A stretch of DNA of 64,000 nt, taken from NCBI GenBank assembly GCA_014825775.1, contig MVAQ01000103.1:1-64000 (forward strand), in the 5' to 3' direction. Made by a program: the position numbers and the translations under genes. The DNA comes from Krasilnikovozyma curviuscula (Eukaryota; Basidiomycota; Tremellomycetes; Cystofilobasidiales; Mrakiaceae). Under the pieces are notes generated by a model. That model did not search any database. It saw nothing but the letters and a program-made list of their open reading frames with translations, and was not told the origin of the DNA. Below, in pieces: positions 1 through 11,204 of the stretch; the stretch's first letter is position 1, and every line of letters starts with the position of its first letter.

Positions 1-739
1 GGTGAGAGGAGCCCGTCTCTGACTCCAAATGCCATTAGTGTGGCGCGCTACCGTGGGCGATGTTCCTTTGAGGAAATGTGGCGCCGGCCTAGGCATGATC
101 ACGGGAACATGATCGTGCTAGAGCTGTCACAAGTCCTCATCATTCTAAGAACCTGTACTACCAAGCACCTGAGGAGAGCCCCAAATATGGTAATCGTTCA
201 GTGTTGACAATGACGACTGAAGAGAACGCAGATTTTTGTCGGGGTCGATGTTGTTTTAGAAATTTCGATGGATAAGAAGAATGGCTTGCGCCTGTCGTTT
301 AATTGCTATCGGTCCGTTCGAGATCAGAGCTTTGGTTCTTTGGTTTGAGAAGAGATTTTTAGGGGTAGCTGGCACACCAAACCACTGGATACCCCGCCTC
401 TTTAATGACCTTCCAGATCTAGAGCTCTCCTCACTCCCAGGCACATCTCGGCCCTCACGACCTTTGTTCGAAATTAAGTTGTTCATACGAGCAAGATGTA
501 TCAAGAAGCAACGCATAGTGCCAAAAAAAAGTCAAGAAAATAAGCAAGGAGAGACCTCACGAAGAACTATGACGTGACGAAAAGAAACTGTAAACATCAG
601 AGACCAGCGCTGAAAGTTAGAAAGCAACAGCAAGAAAGAGCCACGAAGTCGTAAGAGCGAGGAGCGACATAATGTTATGACGAAAATAAAGAAGAGTTGA
701 TTTTTCTAATTATACCAGACATCCCTTCCGTTAAGAAAT
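1..739. other. left-edge region, no supported gene
   Basis: Two overlapping open frames on opposite strands (281-577 plus, 256-516 minus) lie here. Neither has a recognisable domain, signal peptide or splice-linked partner. The stretch probably holds the 3' flank of the GPI-protein gene that ends at 740 and the edge of a neighbour outside the window. Confidence 0.4.
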
Positions 740-1797
740 CTAGAAAACGACACCGCACAACGACGCGCCAACAGCGAGCACTGCAACGACACCACCGACG
801 ACAAGTTCTTTTCGAGCACCACTCTTTTTGTTGTTGGTAGTGGCAGTAGTAGCAGCAGCGCCAATTCCGATCGACTGGATTTTGGTAGCGTTTCTGCTGT
901 TGGTCGATCCTGTGAAGTCGCTGAGAGGCAAGATAGCCTCGGTAGGTGCTGAGTAGTTCGAGGAATAGGTCGATTTACAAGTTGAAATGGTGGTGTTTGT
1001 GATTAGAGTGACTGAGTTGTAAAGACTTGTGGGGACAGCGGTCCTGTTCGCCAGCTGTCCAACGCCAAGGCCAGGCAGTCAAAGGGGCGAAGAGAAAGTC
1101 AGCAGCGCTACAGGTTGAACGATAACTCGTGGTTGAACGTACCTGGAGAATGCAATTGTTGCATGCTATCAGGTTGTTGAGACCAGTGGTGTTGCAAAGT
1201 TGACCGTATGTACAGCTGGTTGATCCAGAGCAGGTCTAAACGCGCCGAGTTTTCGTGAAAATGACAAGAGAACGCGTTAGGAAAACACCACAAGGTTAAC
1301 CACCAATCAAAGAGAAAACCGTTTGATTATTGACTTACGGAATCAATTGTTGACAGTCCTGAGCAAGGTCTATCACAAGGATATGGTATGTTTGCAGAGA
1401 AATCCGTCGAGGACTGAGGGTTGATAAAGGTCACTCTCTTTCCCAGGGACTGTGCCTTGTTCTCCATGTTGGGTTTGTTCAGTGATGCATGAGACGGCCG
1501 TTCGACGAGTGGGAATTCATTATTGTTGCTATCCTGCGTCTCAAGAAGGAGAGACAGGGGAGAAACGGGCGAATGGGGGCGTGCGGCATGGCGGTGAAAA
1601 TCCGGGCTTTGGTGAGAAGAGGACGCTAAACGAGTAGTAGATAAAGGTATTAGTCACAGCGTACAGACTCACCAGGAAGTGAAGAGCTACAGAGACGCAG
1701 GCAACAGAGAGGAACAGGGAAACTTACCAGACGCGGTGGAACAAAGGGGAAGGATGAGCAAGAGACTGCCGATGTGTAGAGGCTTAATGAAGACCAT
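740..1797 (-). CDS. secreted Cys-rich GPI-anchored surface protein
   Basis: This is a predicted cell-wall or plasma-membrane surface protein of about 270 residues. I chose the ATG at 1797 because it opens a textbook signal peptide (MVFIKPLHIGSLLLILPLCS). An intron starting GTAAGT follows directly and rejoins in phase at about 1627. The middle has a Pro/His/Ser-rich stretch and then a compact Cys-rich segment (motifs CDRPCSG, TCSGSTSC, ACNNC) spanning two exons. Several NxT/NxS glycosylation sites follow (NRT, NTT, NYS, NAT). The C-terminus is Thr/Asn-rich, then KKSGARK, then about 18 hydrophobic residues running to the stop, which is the layout of a GPI-attachment signal. Four exons are inferred, all phase-consistent. 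It shares the spaced CxxC style of fungal secreted Cys-rich proteins, but I do not recognise a named family and assign no function. It lies just downstream of another Cys-rich surface protein gene. Confidence 0.72.
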
Positions 1798-2426
1798 TTC
1801 TGTACAGAAACTAAGCTTTTATATGCTGAAGGAGTTCTGGAATGCTAATAGGAAGAGCTAGAGGACGCTTCGGTGAGAATGAAAAGAGGGCGTGTGGTCG
1901 ATTTTTTTGGGGATTGTCTTTAGTTGTATGGGCTTCTCTGTAGGAGAATGTCGCTGCTTGATGAAGGAATGTGGGTTGAATGAAAGACTGACACCAGTGA
2001 AAGTGTTGAAACGAAAGAAACTTCGACCTGGATAGCTTGGACTGGATGGCTGTTGATGGTGTTTGTCACCTGCGTCAATGACAGGGGTCCTTGCAAAAGA
2101 GGCAAATCCTTCGAAAAGTTGGACAACACCGACGGCACTGGGCAATAACAAGATGAGAGCTATAATACCGTGGACTCACTGGCAGAAGGGTTTGTAGCAT
2201 CACCTTCTGCGAATTTTTTTTGTAGCGCGTGGGCTTGTTGTTGACTGACTATGATGACCGACAGTTCCGGCAGCAGCATCGATCGATTCCATTTCGTTCA
2301 CAGCAGGATAGAATCAAGCAGCCATATTAAATCCATAAGTACCGTATATATTGTCCAAAGTTCAAGATATGCAAAGTCTCATCGGAAGATCTCTCACACC
2401 TTGTCTATACTTCCTTCTGCTTCACT
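1798..2426. other. upstream region of the GPI-protein gene
   Basis: This 629-base gap lies between the stop of the Cys-rich membrane protein gene at 2427 and the start of the GPI-protein gene at 1797. On the minus strand it is CA/CT-rich near the gene, with a TATA-like ATATAAAAG about 20-30 bases before the ATG. The minus-strand open frames at 1858-2151 and 1920-2138 have no start-plus-domain logic, so I treat the region as promoter and 5' UTR. Confidence 0.5.
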
Positions 2427-4600
2427 TCACTGAGCAGTACCAGATCGCTGCTCAGCCCATGTAGGATCGTACAACGGTGGAACTCTATCTACCATCTCCA
2501 CCGCATATCCATCCGTCTCTTGAATGACAACAGGGTGCCTGTCGACTCTTGTGCGTGTTTGCTTGTTCGAGGAGGGTAACGAGGCGGGAAGACTCTGGTT
2601 TTCAAAACCAACGACGTGAAGAGGACCAGGGTTGGTTGTAGGTGGGTCCACAAATGGCGATCGTTCGCTCGGGGGTGAGGCGGCAGTAGACGATACGGTG
2701 ACAATAGGTCCTGTCGAAACTCCCGTGACACTGACTGCAGATGAAGATGGAGGATACGTCGAATTATCGTAGAATGATGTCCTTAACGGTTCTTCAGTAG
2801 GATCTGAGAATGGTGAGGAAAGCGCAGGACCTGTGGTAGATGAGTAGGTACCTCCTCGATCTGACCAGGTGGACTATTTGGTCAGCTCGGATCTTACGTC
2901 GGTACTTAAAAGCACTTACAAGGGGTGATTCCTCCCAAGGCACCACCATCGCCGAAGTCACCAGAGTCTCTACCAGCCAGAGCGTAAGATCCACCAGGAG
3001 GCGCTCTGCTCGTTGAGTTTGAGGCATACTGCATGTTGGTATCTTGCCCTTCTTCATCTGCTGGCGGATCGAACCTGTCAATATCAAGCACCGCTGGTTG
3101 ACTTCCGATGAGGAAGAATGGGTTATAAAAAAGGTTATTGGGAGTAAATCGCTGGGATGTGGAGCTATAAAGGACTCACGACCTTTGCCTTGAGCGACGC
3201 TTGAAGTACCAACCTAACGCACCAATTAACCCGAGTACCACCACCACCGCTACCTTGAGAACAAAAGAAGTCCACATGAAAGGTCAATCAACGTCATGAC
3301 ATGTCGTAGTTGACCTGAAGTATATCTGAACTCACAACAACACCACCGATAGCGCCACCTTTCAAGGAGCTACCTTTGTTATTTGTAGTATCAGTGGTAG
3401 AGTTTCCAAATACTGATGAACTCGATGATTGGATGCTCAAAGAGGATGCAGATGCTACAGAAGCTGTGCTCTGTTTTGAGACCGACGATTCCGAAGTTGA
3501 TTGTATCGCAGCATTTTCATTTGTTGCGTTGATGTAAGCATTCTGTAGCTGTTCTCAAAAGCACAGATAATGAGAGATGTCCAAAGTGGGTATAAGCAAT
3601 AAGAAATCCTGTTGAGTTTCAAAGTGAGCCGAAAGATCACTCACTATCCAACTGTACGAGGCTGAAGGCGGAGAGATGAATGCCCATTTGGGAATGCCCA
3701 GATTCTGCCATGATACTGAGGAACTGATTGTACCGTTCTGGGGGATGATACCTGCTGCACTGCACTCCTGGAGCCAAGTGCCGTATTTCTCGTCGCCTGG
3801 GTTGGTACTCTGATTGTATTGGCAAGTTTGACAAGCTTGACCGAGTGCATACATTACACTGAAAAAGCAATTACCGTTAATAAAATTGAAACGGTTCGGT
3901 GGTCTTCGACTCGGCGAGTAGCAACAAGACGAACCTATTGCAACAGCAAGGTCTTGATATCACCAAGCAGCGGAAAGGAAGTAAGAGCGAAAATAGGTTG
4001 AGTAGTTACAAATGAAGGCTTCATCTCAAAGCTGCACTGAATAACCCACCCAGAGGCATCAGGCGTACAAAAGTAGTTGTAAGAAACATTGAAGAAGTAG
4101 CCATCAAAGGTCTGACACTGGTTCCAAAGGTTTTTGTACAGCTGACAGGGCGTATTGCCATTGGCTGGAGAGTTCCACCAAGTAGTTGGGTTGCCGATGC
4201 AAGTATTGTTAGGAACTTTGCAGACAAGGGCGATGGCCGATCAGTAACAACATGATGCAGAATTTACGTTGACATCTGAGAAAGATCGCAAAATGATACT
4301 TACATATGGTCGCTATTAGGAGTGAATTGGTGAAGAGATGGTCAGTATGTGCAATGCTTTGGTTGAATTGCCCTGGTCGAATGAACAAGGAAGCACTCAC
4401 TGGGGTCCTTCACAGTACTCGACGACATCTTTGACGAAGATAGACCGCTTTATAGAGCTCAAGGAGCTATTCCAAGTGTATATAGGCCCCTCAAGGTTCA
4501 AGAGCAGACGCTGGCATTCGATGCAGACTGTACGCATGACGGGCGGTGAAATGTGGGTCAGAACCAAGCAGACCGAGTAACCGACCAGTACGATCACTGA
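2427..4600 (-). CDS. single-pass membrane protein with Cys-rich ectodomain
   Basis: This is a predicted type I surface protein of a common basidiomycete architecture: Cys-rich ectodomain, Ser/Thr linker, one membrane helix, cytoplasmic tail. One exon (about 4215-4010) carries spaced cysteines (NNTCIGNP, NTPCQLY, WNQCQTF, NYFCTPD). The next (about 3855-3650) carries MYALGQACQTCQ, a TWLQECS motif and IPKWAFI, typical of this uncharacterised family. A Ser-rich linker, GGAIGGVV, a strongly hydrophobic helix and a basic stop-transfer (FKRRSRQRS) follow at about 3400-3180. The tail is Pro/Ser-rich and ends VPPLYDPTWAEQRSGTAQ. An open exon at about 4397-4600 (motif YTWNSSLSSI) probably belongs to it. 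I could not fix the first exon or signal peptide, so the 5' end is approximate. It is tandem with another Cys-rich surface gene. The function is unknown. Confidence 0.6.
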
Positions 4601-5308
4601 CCAATTTTCCTTTCGATTTGAAGGCTACACCAAAGAGTAAAACGAAGAGGAAAAAGGTCTCCTTTTTTCAACGAGAAAGCTTCGTTACGGCTATTATAGC
4701 AGTTGCTGTTCGCAGAATACGAGCACCGCCAGGGGTTGTAGGTATCGTAGTCAGCTAAAAATCTAGATTGGCAAGGAAACTCGATTTTTGCAGTTTTCTT
4801 TACACAAATAAAGATATAGAATAAGTCCTTTGCCTTACAGATCCATATTGAGACTCTGCAAAACCAAGTGAGCGCCGCATGACGCGTTGGCGATCGATGG
4901 GATAAATACGATGAGAGGAAGGAAGAAGTGGAACCAGCGAATAGAAGGTATATACTTTGAACTGAAGCCAGAAGTGCCACCTCGGCTGTAGAATGTTTTT
5001 GCACACATTTGACAGGTCTCACGGACACGGCGTGCCAGGCTTACAAACTGATGTTGCTGATGGCTCTGGGCTCAATGCGAAGAAGAAAATAAATGTACGA
5101 TGTTGCTTATTGTACAAAATGATGGTAGCCAAGAGTGTCTGCTGATGGTGGGTATCGTGGTGCTGTGTGAGGTGCTATAAACTGAAGATACCAGGGTGAA
5201 GATCTAAGGGAACACCTCTCCCTTGTGAAAAGGGCAAGCTGCATTTAGAAAGACGTCTGTCAGACTGTATAGTTCGGTCACTTAAAAAGTAAGCCGCTGA
5301 AACGGTTA
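4601..5308. other. upstream region of the Cys-rich membrane protein gene
   Basis: No supported gene lies in this 708-base interval. A 144-codon open frame on the minus strand (4594-5028) has no domain. The first exon and signal peptide of the neighbouring membrane-protein gene probably lie here. CDC7 ends at 5309 on the same strand. Confidence 0.4.
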
Positions 5309-7789
5309 TCACGTACGCTCATTACCGAACGCAATTCCGTATCCAAGAGGTGCTTCTAAATTGGTGCCTTTTTGATGAACGAAGTCTGAATGACACAAGT
5401 AGGTATCAGTATCAGTTCGGAATATGAAATAAAGGACGTTATCTTTACGAATTCCATCAGATCCAACCATGTGGTATTCACCACACACTGCTTCTTGTGG
5501 CTTTCTTGGAGCATCAATTTCTTCGTCAAAATCTTCTCTGGCAAGGAATGGATGCTTGAGAGCATCCGCCGCAGTGATTCTTTTGGTTGGATCCAGTCTC
5601 AAGCATTCCGTCAAGAAGTCGAGAGCGAGATCGATTCCTTCAGAGTATTCAGCGGCTTGTTCTGGCGTAGGAGGGACTGGTGGCCTGTTGAAAAACTTGT
5701 CGACGGGATACTTGTGGACGTTCGGGTTGGCTTTGAGAACCGCGTTCCTTATTGAACATCCAGGCTGATCAACATCGGGAACGTTAGTCATCAAGACTCG
5801 ATCTATTCGAACGTAATGAACAAAATAAGTGTGATGTCAAAACAGGTTGCGGTATATTATACAGGAACAACTCACTGTGCAGCATTGCACATGCATCCAT
5901 TCGAGCTTTACCGAAGATCGAGGAGATTTCCATCAACGCCTCTGTGTCATCAGACGAGGTAAAGATAGGGAACTTCTTCACTAGACATGAGAGTAAGATG
6001 ATACCAGCGGACCAGATGTCGATGGCTAGGCGAAAGCAGTTCCTGAAAATTCAGTACTTGAGGAAGAGACTGGGCGAGAGATCACAGTACCCACCGACAG
6101 TCTGATCAGGACATTTCAGTAAGACCTCTGGAGCTCTGAAACCTCTTGTTCCAGCTCTGGAATACTTGACACTCGGCCTATAGTCCTCTTTTGGGAACCC
6201 AACTCGTTCTGCAGGTTGTTTTGCTCGTTGCGCGCCTTTTCTTGCCGCCCTCTGAACATCTTCATCGATTTTTTTGGGAGCTGTACCGTGGAGATGTTGA
6301 AGAGTAGCAGCACCATGCTGACAAGGAGCATAGTAGCTGTCGACGGGTGGAACGTATCGCTAGAAAATGAATTTCATGAGTGAGAGGGAGGTTCAAGCGG
6401 GAGGGATGACGGCTAACTCACTTGAGCCAAACCGAAATCTACCAGACTACCCGTATTCTGGCTAGCATCGAACAAGAAGTTAGCTGGTTTGACATCTCGG
6501 TGAATGATGCCTCTGGCATGTGTCGACCTGAGAGCTCTGAATAAGTCCCTGAAGTAGCTCTTCATCGAAGTCATCGGCATCGCTTTGTAGAAGTACTATA
6601 AGAAAGTGCGAGGAGTCAAGACACGCGTCATTTCTAATTGGCTTTGCTGCACCACGCATTGAGCAAAAGTTCACTTACACGGAAATCGTCGTTCTGCAAA
6701 TGTGGCATTACGACAAGAATGCTATCTTGATAACGGAACGCTGTAATGATGTACGTAACATTGGCGCACCCTCTGAATTTGAGCAGAAAGTATCGTTAGG
6801 TTCCACACCGTGGAGAAGATGGGTCTTTCAAGCGATAGACGTACCTCAAGTCTTCCATGATCTCGATCTCATTGCTGATCCTGCCGGGACTGCTTGTAAC
6901 ATATATCCTCTTGAGAGCCACGTACACTTTCCCTTTTTTGGTGTAGGCTGATTCATCCAGCACCAGAGGCTGAGGAGAAAGACACGGAGATGATGGTCGG
7001 GAAGAAGACGCCCAGGCGCTATTGTCATAGGAAGAGTTCTTCAGGTCGATAGCTTTGTACACAGACGAGAAGGTACCTACGTAAAAAAAGAGAAGAAATA
7101 GTGAGTGATTGTGCGAAGTCGTGTCGTCTAAGCAACAGGTGCTGGCGACTCACCTTCACCAAGTTGATCAACGAGCTTGTATGACCCTTTCAAGCCTTCG
7201 ACTGACTCCTCGAGGACGTACAGATCGTTCTCAATTCTCTCGATCTCTTCCCATGATTTTCCTTGCTCGCAAATCTCATGGTAGAACTACAGAACATGAG
7301 AAGGGTCAGTCTCCAAGGTTTGACAAAACGCGGGATTGTTTGGAGCAGATTCTGGACGCGAGAAGAACTCACCTTCTCTTTTTTCGACTCGGAGTTTGGA
7401 GCAACACCTTGAGCAACCTGTTGATCGTCATTCATAACAGTGTACTGCTGTTGAGACTCATCATTTTCTTCATTGTTCTCCTCTCCTTCCATTTCGACGT
7501 CTTCGTCCTCCGCGTCTTCTGCCTCTTCTTCCTCTTCAACCTCCTCCTCTTCTTCCTCATCACCTTCTGCAACATCTGAAGGTTGAGCAGCAGCTCTCTT
7601 CATCTTACCGAAGAGCGTTTGGTTTTCGCTGTCGACTCTTGAATCGACGGGGAGTGCTGGAGCGAGCTTCGATTTTTTTGCACCAATGGCTGGAGGAGAC
7701 CTGTCTTCCCCAGGAACCCATAGTGGATTAGAGGAGTGGGCTGAGGGGATGTTGTACCGGGGGACTCTGACTTCGGGTCGTAAGGACAT
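5309..7789 (-). CDS. CDC7: Cdc7-family (DDK) protein kinase
   Basis: This is the catalytic subunit of the Dbf4-dependent kinase, which phosphorylates MCM helicase to fire replication origins in the nucleus. The ATG at 7789 (MSLRPEVRVP) starts a non-conserved N-terminus with a long Glu/Asp tract. The kinase domain begins at GSYKLVDQLGEG, continues through TFSSVYKA and VALKRIY (ATP-binding Lys), then RGIIHRDVKPANFLFD (catalytic loop) and LVDFGLAQ (metal-binding Asp). An insert of roughly 60-70 residues separates DFG from the FRAPEVLL motif. Such kinase inserts, DFGLAQ and FRAPEVL are hallmarks of Cdc7 rather than of other CMGC-like kinases. After this come DIWSAGIILL, and a last subdomain with LRLDPTKRITAADALKHPF. 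At least seven exons are inferred with in-phase junctions. A perfect AGACGCGTCT box sits 55-64 bases before the ATG, consistent with G1/S transcription. The partner Dbf4 is not in this window. Confidence 0.93.
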
Positions 7790-8247
7790 GGTGAAGGTGG
7801 GAGGGTCGGGGTGAGAGTAGAAGAGAACAAGGAAATCAAGGCTAGACGCGTCTGATTGATTTTGATTTTCAAAGGTGTCAATCCCAAACAATCTTTTTCG
7901 AGGAAAGCCATCCTGACGGAATATGACCTTGACCTTGGTCCTGCTTGGGTTTCATTGAAACCAACGGTTGCTGCTTTTACCACTGCTTTACCAGCGGACT
8001 TCACTCACTCTCCTGCCGATTGACCAGAATTACTCATAACCAATAACGGCCTAACACTGTGCGTAAGTCAAGCGTTATTGGTTTGCAAAAAATAAAATAA
8101 AGTAGAATAAAGAAGGTACACGAAAATAGTGCTACAGGTACTATGAACAAGAAAAGGTTCACCAAAATCTAAATACCACAAACGTCTGTCCTTTTACACC
8201 ATCGACGCCTTCATGACTACAATTTTCCAATTACTTTCAGCCGATCC
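7790..8247. other. gap between CDC7 start and Myb-gene stop
   Basis: This 458-base stretch holds the CDC7 promoter/5' UTR and the 3' UTR of the Myb gene, both read on the minus strand. The MCB-like palindrome at 7844-7853 is the only element I can name. No gene is supported. Confidence 0.5.
7844..7853. promoter_or_regulatory. MCB-like palindrome upstream of CDC7
   Basis: AGACGCGTCT is a perfect 10-base palindrome containing the MluI cell-cycle box ACGCGT. It lies 55-64 bases upstream of the CDC7 ATG. In other fungi ACGCGT binds the MBF complex that drives G1/S genes, including CDC7. ACGCGT occurs roughly a dozen times in this window, so position and palindrome, not mere presence, make it notable. 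Confidence 0.5.
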
Positions 8248-11204
8248 TCAAGCATTGGTGCTTCCCCCCGCTGATTTGTCTCCCTTGCCTTCTTCAGGCT
8301 TGTGATCGAATACACCTACGAGCGAAGGCGCAAAGGTTAGATCTCACGAATGACATATTCGATAAGCCACGACAAGAGCACTGAACATACCAAGTTTTCG
8401 CAGCCACCTCTGCCTACACTGATGGTAACTTCGAGTTGGAACTACCTTTGATACCAGATCCCACTTTTGACCGTACTTAGCAACTCCTCGTGCGAGCAGC
8501 TCATCCTCCTGTTGAGCGGACACAAAAACGTCAGAATCCTGAACTAAATAGTTTGCAAAAATGAAGGTGAGAATGTGAACTACTCACATCTGCGCTCCAC
8601 TTCAAGTAAGGACTACGAACTCTCCTCGCAGGCATCGAGCTGCTCAGAACATTGTATCGCCCTGGACCCATTCCTAAACCGGCACTACTACCATCTTCTT
8701 CCTCTTCACCTTCTTCAGCATCAGTAGGAGGTGCCGTCAGGATACCACCTGATCCGAGAGGAAGAGCCAGAGGGTATGAGCCACTGGATCCTGTGGATCG
8801 AGCGTGGGCTGGGATGTGTCCACCTGGTCGAGCGCTGGCGATGTTTTTAAGTGGGGATGGGTTGGTGTTGCTGCCACTGGCAGTCGGCTGATAAGACGAA
8901 GCTCTGGAGGAGGATGGTCCGGCTGGTGAGTTGAGAACCAAAGCTGGTCCAAGAAGACCTCCGTCTTCGTTTGCGTCACCATCATCAGCTCCCGAGTTCA
9001 TCATTCCTCCCAATCTCTTACCAGCTTCACCTCCAGAAACTGGTATGCTGTTCGAGATACTGGCAGCACTTGGAGTGGCGTCGGGTCCCCCTGAAAAGGT
9101 AGCGAGAGCCAACAGATCCAGAGCTGAAGCGTGTAGAGCAAGCTCTCCGCCTCCGGCACCACCAACTGCACCAGTTGAAGGCTTGACCCAGTTGCCATTT
9201 GGAGTAGTTTTACGTCTTTTGGGGCTGTTGTTCATTTGGATCGTGACACCGTCCTCCTCCTCCGACTCAGCTTCGTTTCCAGACTCTTCTTCTTCCTCCT
9301 CTTCCTGAAGCTCGTCGACCTCCTCGCCGCGAGGAACAGGAACTTTGGTTCCACCAGGAGTATGAGAAAAGACCTCAGCGGCGATGAGGAGACCTTCAAT
9401 TCCTCCACCTCGTGGAGTTGACTGAACTTCCTCCTTGATCTTCCTGGCTGTACTTGATTCCTTCCTACCACGACCTGGCGTTTGCTGGACAACAGACTGC
9501 TGCTTTGGTTGTCTTGGCTTGTACTCTGGTTCGCCATTCTCAGCCAATGCTCGGTTCTCAACTCGAAGGCCTTTGAAATCCTGCGGTCGAGCGGCGCCAA
9601 AGGTGTAGTCACCAGCGGCACGTCGAGCGCGTACTCGTTTGGCAGCGAGGAACAGGTGTTCAGTTCGCGCGTCTCCCATGGGGTGTCGTGGGTGTCGATC
9701 TTTGTGAACCTTGGCTGGATTGCCGGCTGCCAATGAGTTGGCGAGAGATGGTAGGACTGCAGCTCGGAGGAATTGCAGCTCTTGGGATAGCGATGAGATT
9801 TGAGATTCTTGGTCTTTTATCTACAAGAAATAAAAAGTAACACGTCAGTGGAATAACCCAAGGCGTAGCGTCAATGACATTATCGCGACGAGATCAGCAG
9901 ACAGGGCAGTCGACTGATTGCCGATGATGACTCCACCGCCCTACTCAACAAAAAGAAGAACTCACCTTGAATCGTCCAATTCCAACTTCACCCCTAAGCT
10001 TTCTACCTTCCTCCTGACTGACAAGCCATCTCCTGATGACGCCTTCCAAATCCTCCTTCTCGTCTGTCGCTGGGAGCTTCTCGTTCTTTGACGTTTCGAA
10101 CTTCTTCTCTGGAGGAAGCGTCAAGAGCTCTTTTCTCTCCTTCGCAGATTTTGAAAGTAATGCGGTAGTTACTGATGAGAACAATTGGGAGTCTAGGGTG
10201 TGTTTATCGCTGCGAACGTCGAGAATTTTGGGTTAAAGTTGGAGTCAGAATGAGAGATGAGAACAATATAATGGCATGTGTGAGGCTCACGACAAGTTTT
10301 TTAGTTGCTGGTGAGATGCTTCTAGTTGAGAAGAAAGAGAGTTGATGGTGATTCGTTGGTATTCGAGCTGTTCTCTCAGATGTGACGTTTGTGAAGCTGA
10401 AGAAACGACTTTGTTGATCTGAAGAAAAATGAATTGTCAATCGATCGAAAGAACAACCTCTGAAAGAACAGTTTGAAGGTATTAAAAAAGGAGGTTCAGA
10501 CGCACAATGCTCTTTAGTTGGCCAAACTCTTCGCTCTTGTTTGGTGAGATGTCTACTTCGAGCGACTGCATCAGCTTCGACAACGTCGACAGCTCTTCGT
10601 CTGTCAGAGACAACAGAGACTCATCCTCCTCATCCTCCTCAGTACCCTGGACGTCCTCAACTACACTCATCCTATCAACACTAACCCTGCTGTTGTCTCC
10701 AGCCGGAGATTGCATCACTGCGTCGTCTACCGCCGATAGATCACCCGTTGAGCCTGGGACGGTACCTTCTATACGCTGAGTATCACTACTAGTTCTTGTT
10801 GCAGACAAAGAAGGCACTGGGTTTGTTTCTGTGGTGACGGTGGAAGGGGTGGTGGCGGATGATGCTGGGGCTGATCGTTTTCGGGTCGACGACATGGTGT
10901 GTTTGGTGACAGAAATGGGCTCAGACTGGATAGCAACACTTCCATCGTCTTCGGTGTTGCCAAATGTGGGAGGGATAGACGCTTTTCGACCTCCTAGCGG
11001 ACTGTATTTGATGTCACCCACTCCGAGACCAAAACGGGAAGGTGTTGTATCTTTGGCTGAACTCATCGGGTGGACAGAGTACGAGTGGAGCCTAGAAGCT
11101 GAGGCTGGCGTCGCTGGTGGTAAGGGTGTCTCTGGGCTAGGGGTGAGCCCTACGTGAGGCGAAGGAGTACTGGGCGGGGGAGGAGTAACTTGACGAGAGG
11201 ACAT
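8248..11204 (-). CDS. coiled-coil protein with C-terminal Myb/SANT domain
   Basis: This is a large, mostly disordered nuclear protein. Its only clear fold is a C-terminal Myb/SANT repeat: KWSAD joined across an intron to EDELLARGVAKYGQKW, then the third helix YHQCRQRWLRKLG. The spaced tryptophans and the CRQRW recognition helix are typical of DNA-binding Myb domains. The first ATG in frame (11204, MSSRQVTPPPP) opens a Pro/Ser/Thr-rich region. It is followed by acidic runs (EEDEEDE), a Leu/Ser segment, and coiled-coil exons around 10400-10290 and 9830-9780 (SQTSHLREQLEYQR; KDQESQISSLSQEL). A long low-complexity stretch with basic PKRRK and poly-Glu comes next. The stop is TGA at 8248. About five exons are inferred. 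A role as a transcriptional regulator or chromatin factor is inferred from the domain alone. I do not recognise a named orthologue. Confidence 0.75.

Noticed and set aside
256..577. Overlapping open frames on both strands at the left edge
   Set aside because: They overlap antisense, lack any motif and have no splice partners; at most one could be real and neither is supported.
1667..1680. A 14-base mini-exon in the GPI-protein gene
   Set aside because: An exon with good splice sites can be drawn here, but including it breaks the downstream frame. A single intron from 1727 to about 1628 keeps the frame.
4594..5028. 144-codon minus-strand open frame
   Set aside because: No recognisable domain; codon content looks non-coding and the first part is likely 5' sequence of the Cys-rich membrane gene.
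7109..7579. 156-codon plus-strand frame rich in Leu/Phe
   Set aside because: It is the antisense of the Glu/Asp-rich tract of CDC7, which automatically yields Leu/Phe/Ser codons.
8652..9308. Plus-strand frames rich in Ser/Pro
   Set aside because: Antisense shadows of the low-complexity region of the Myb protein.
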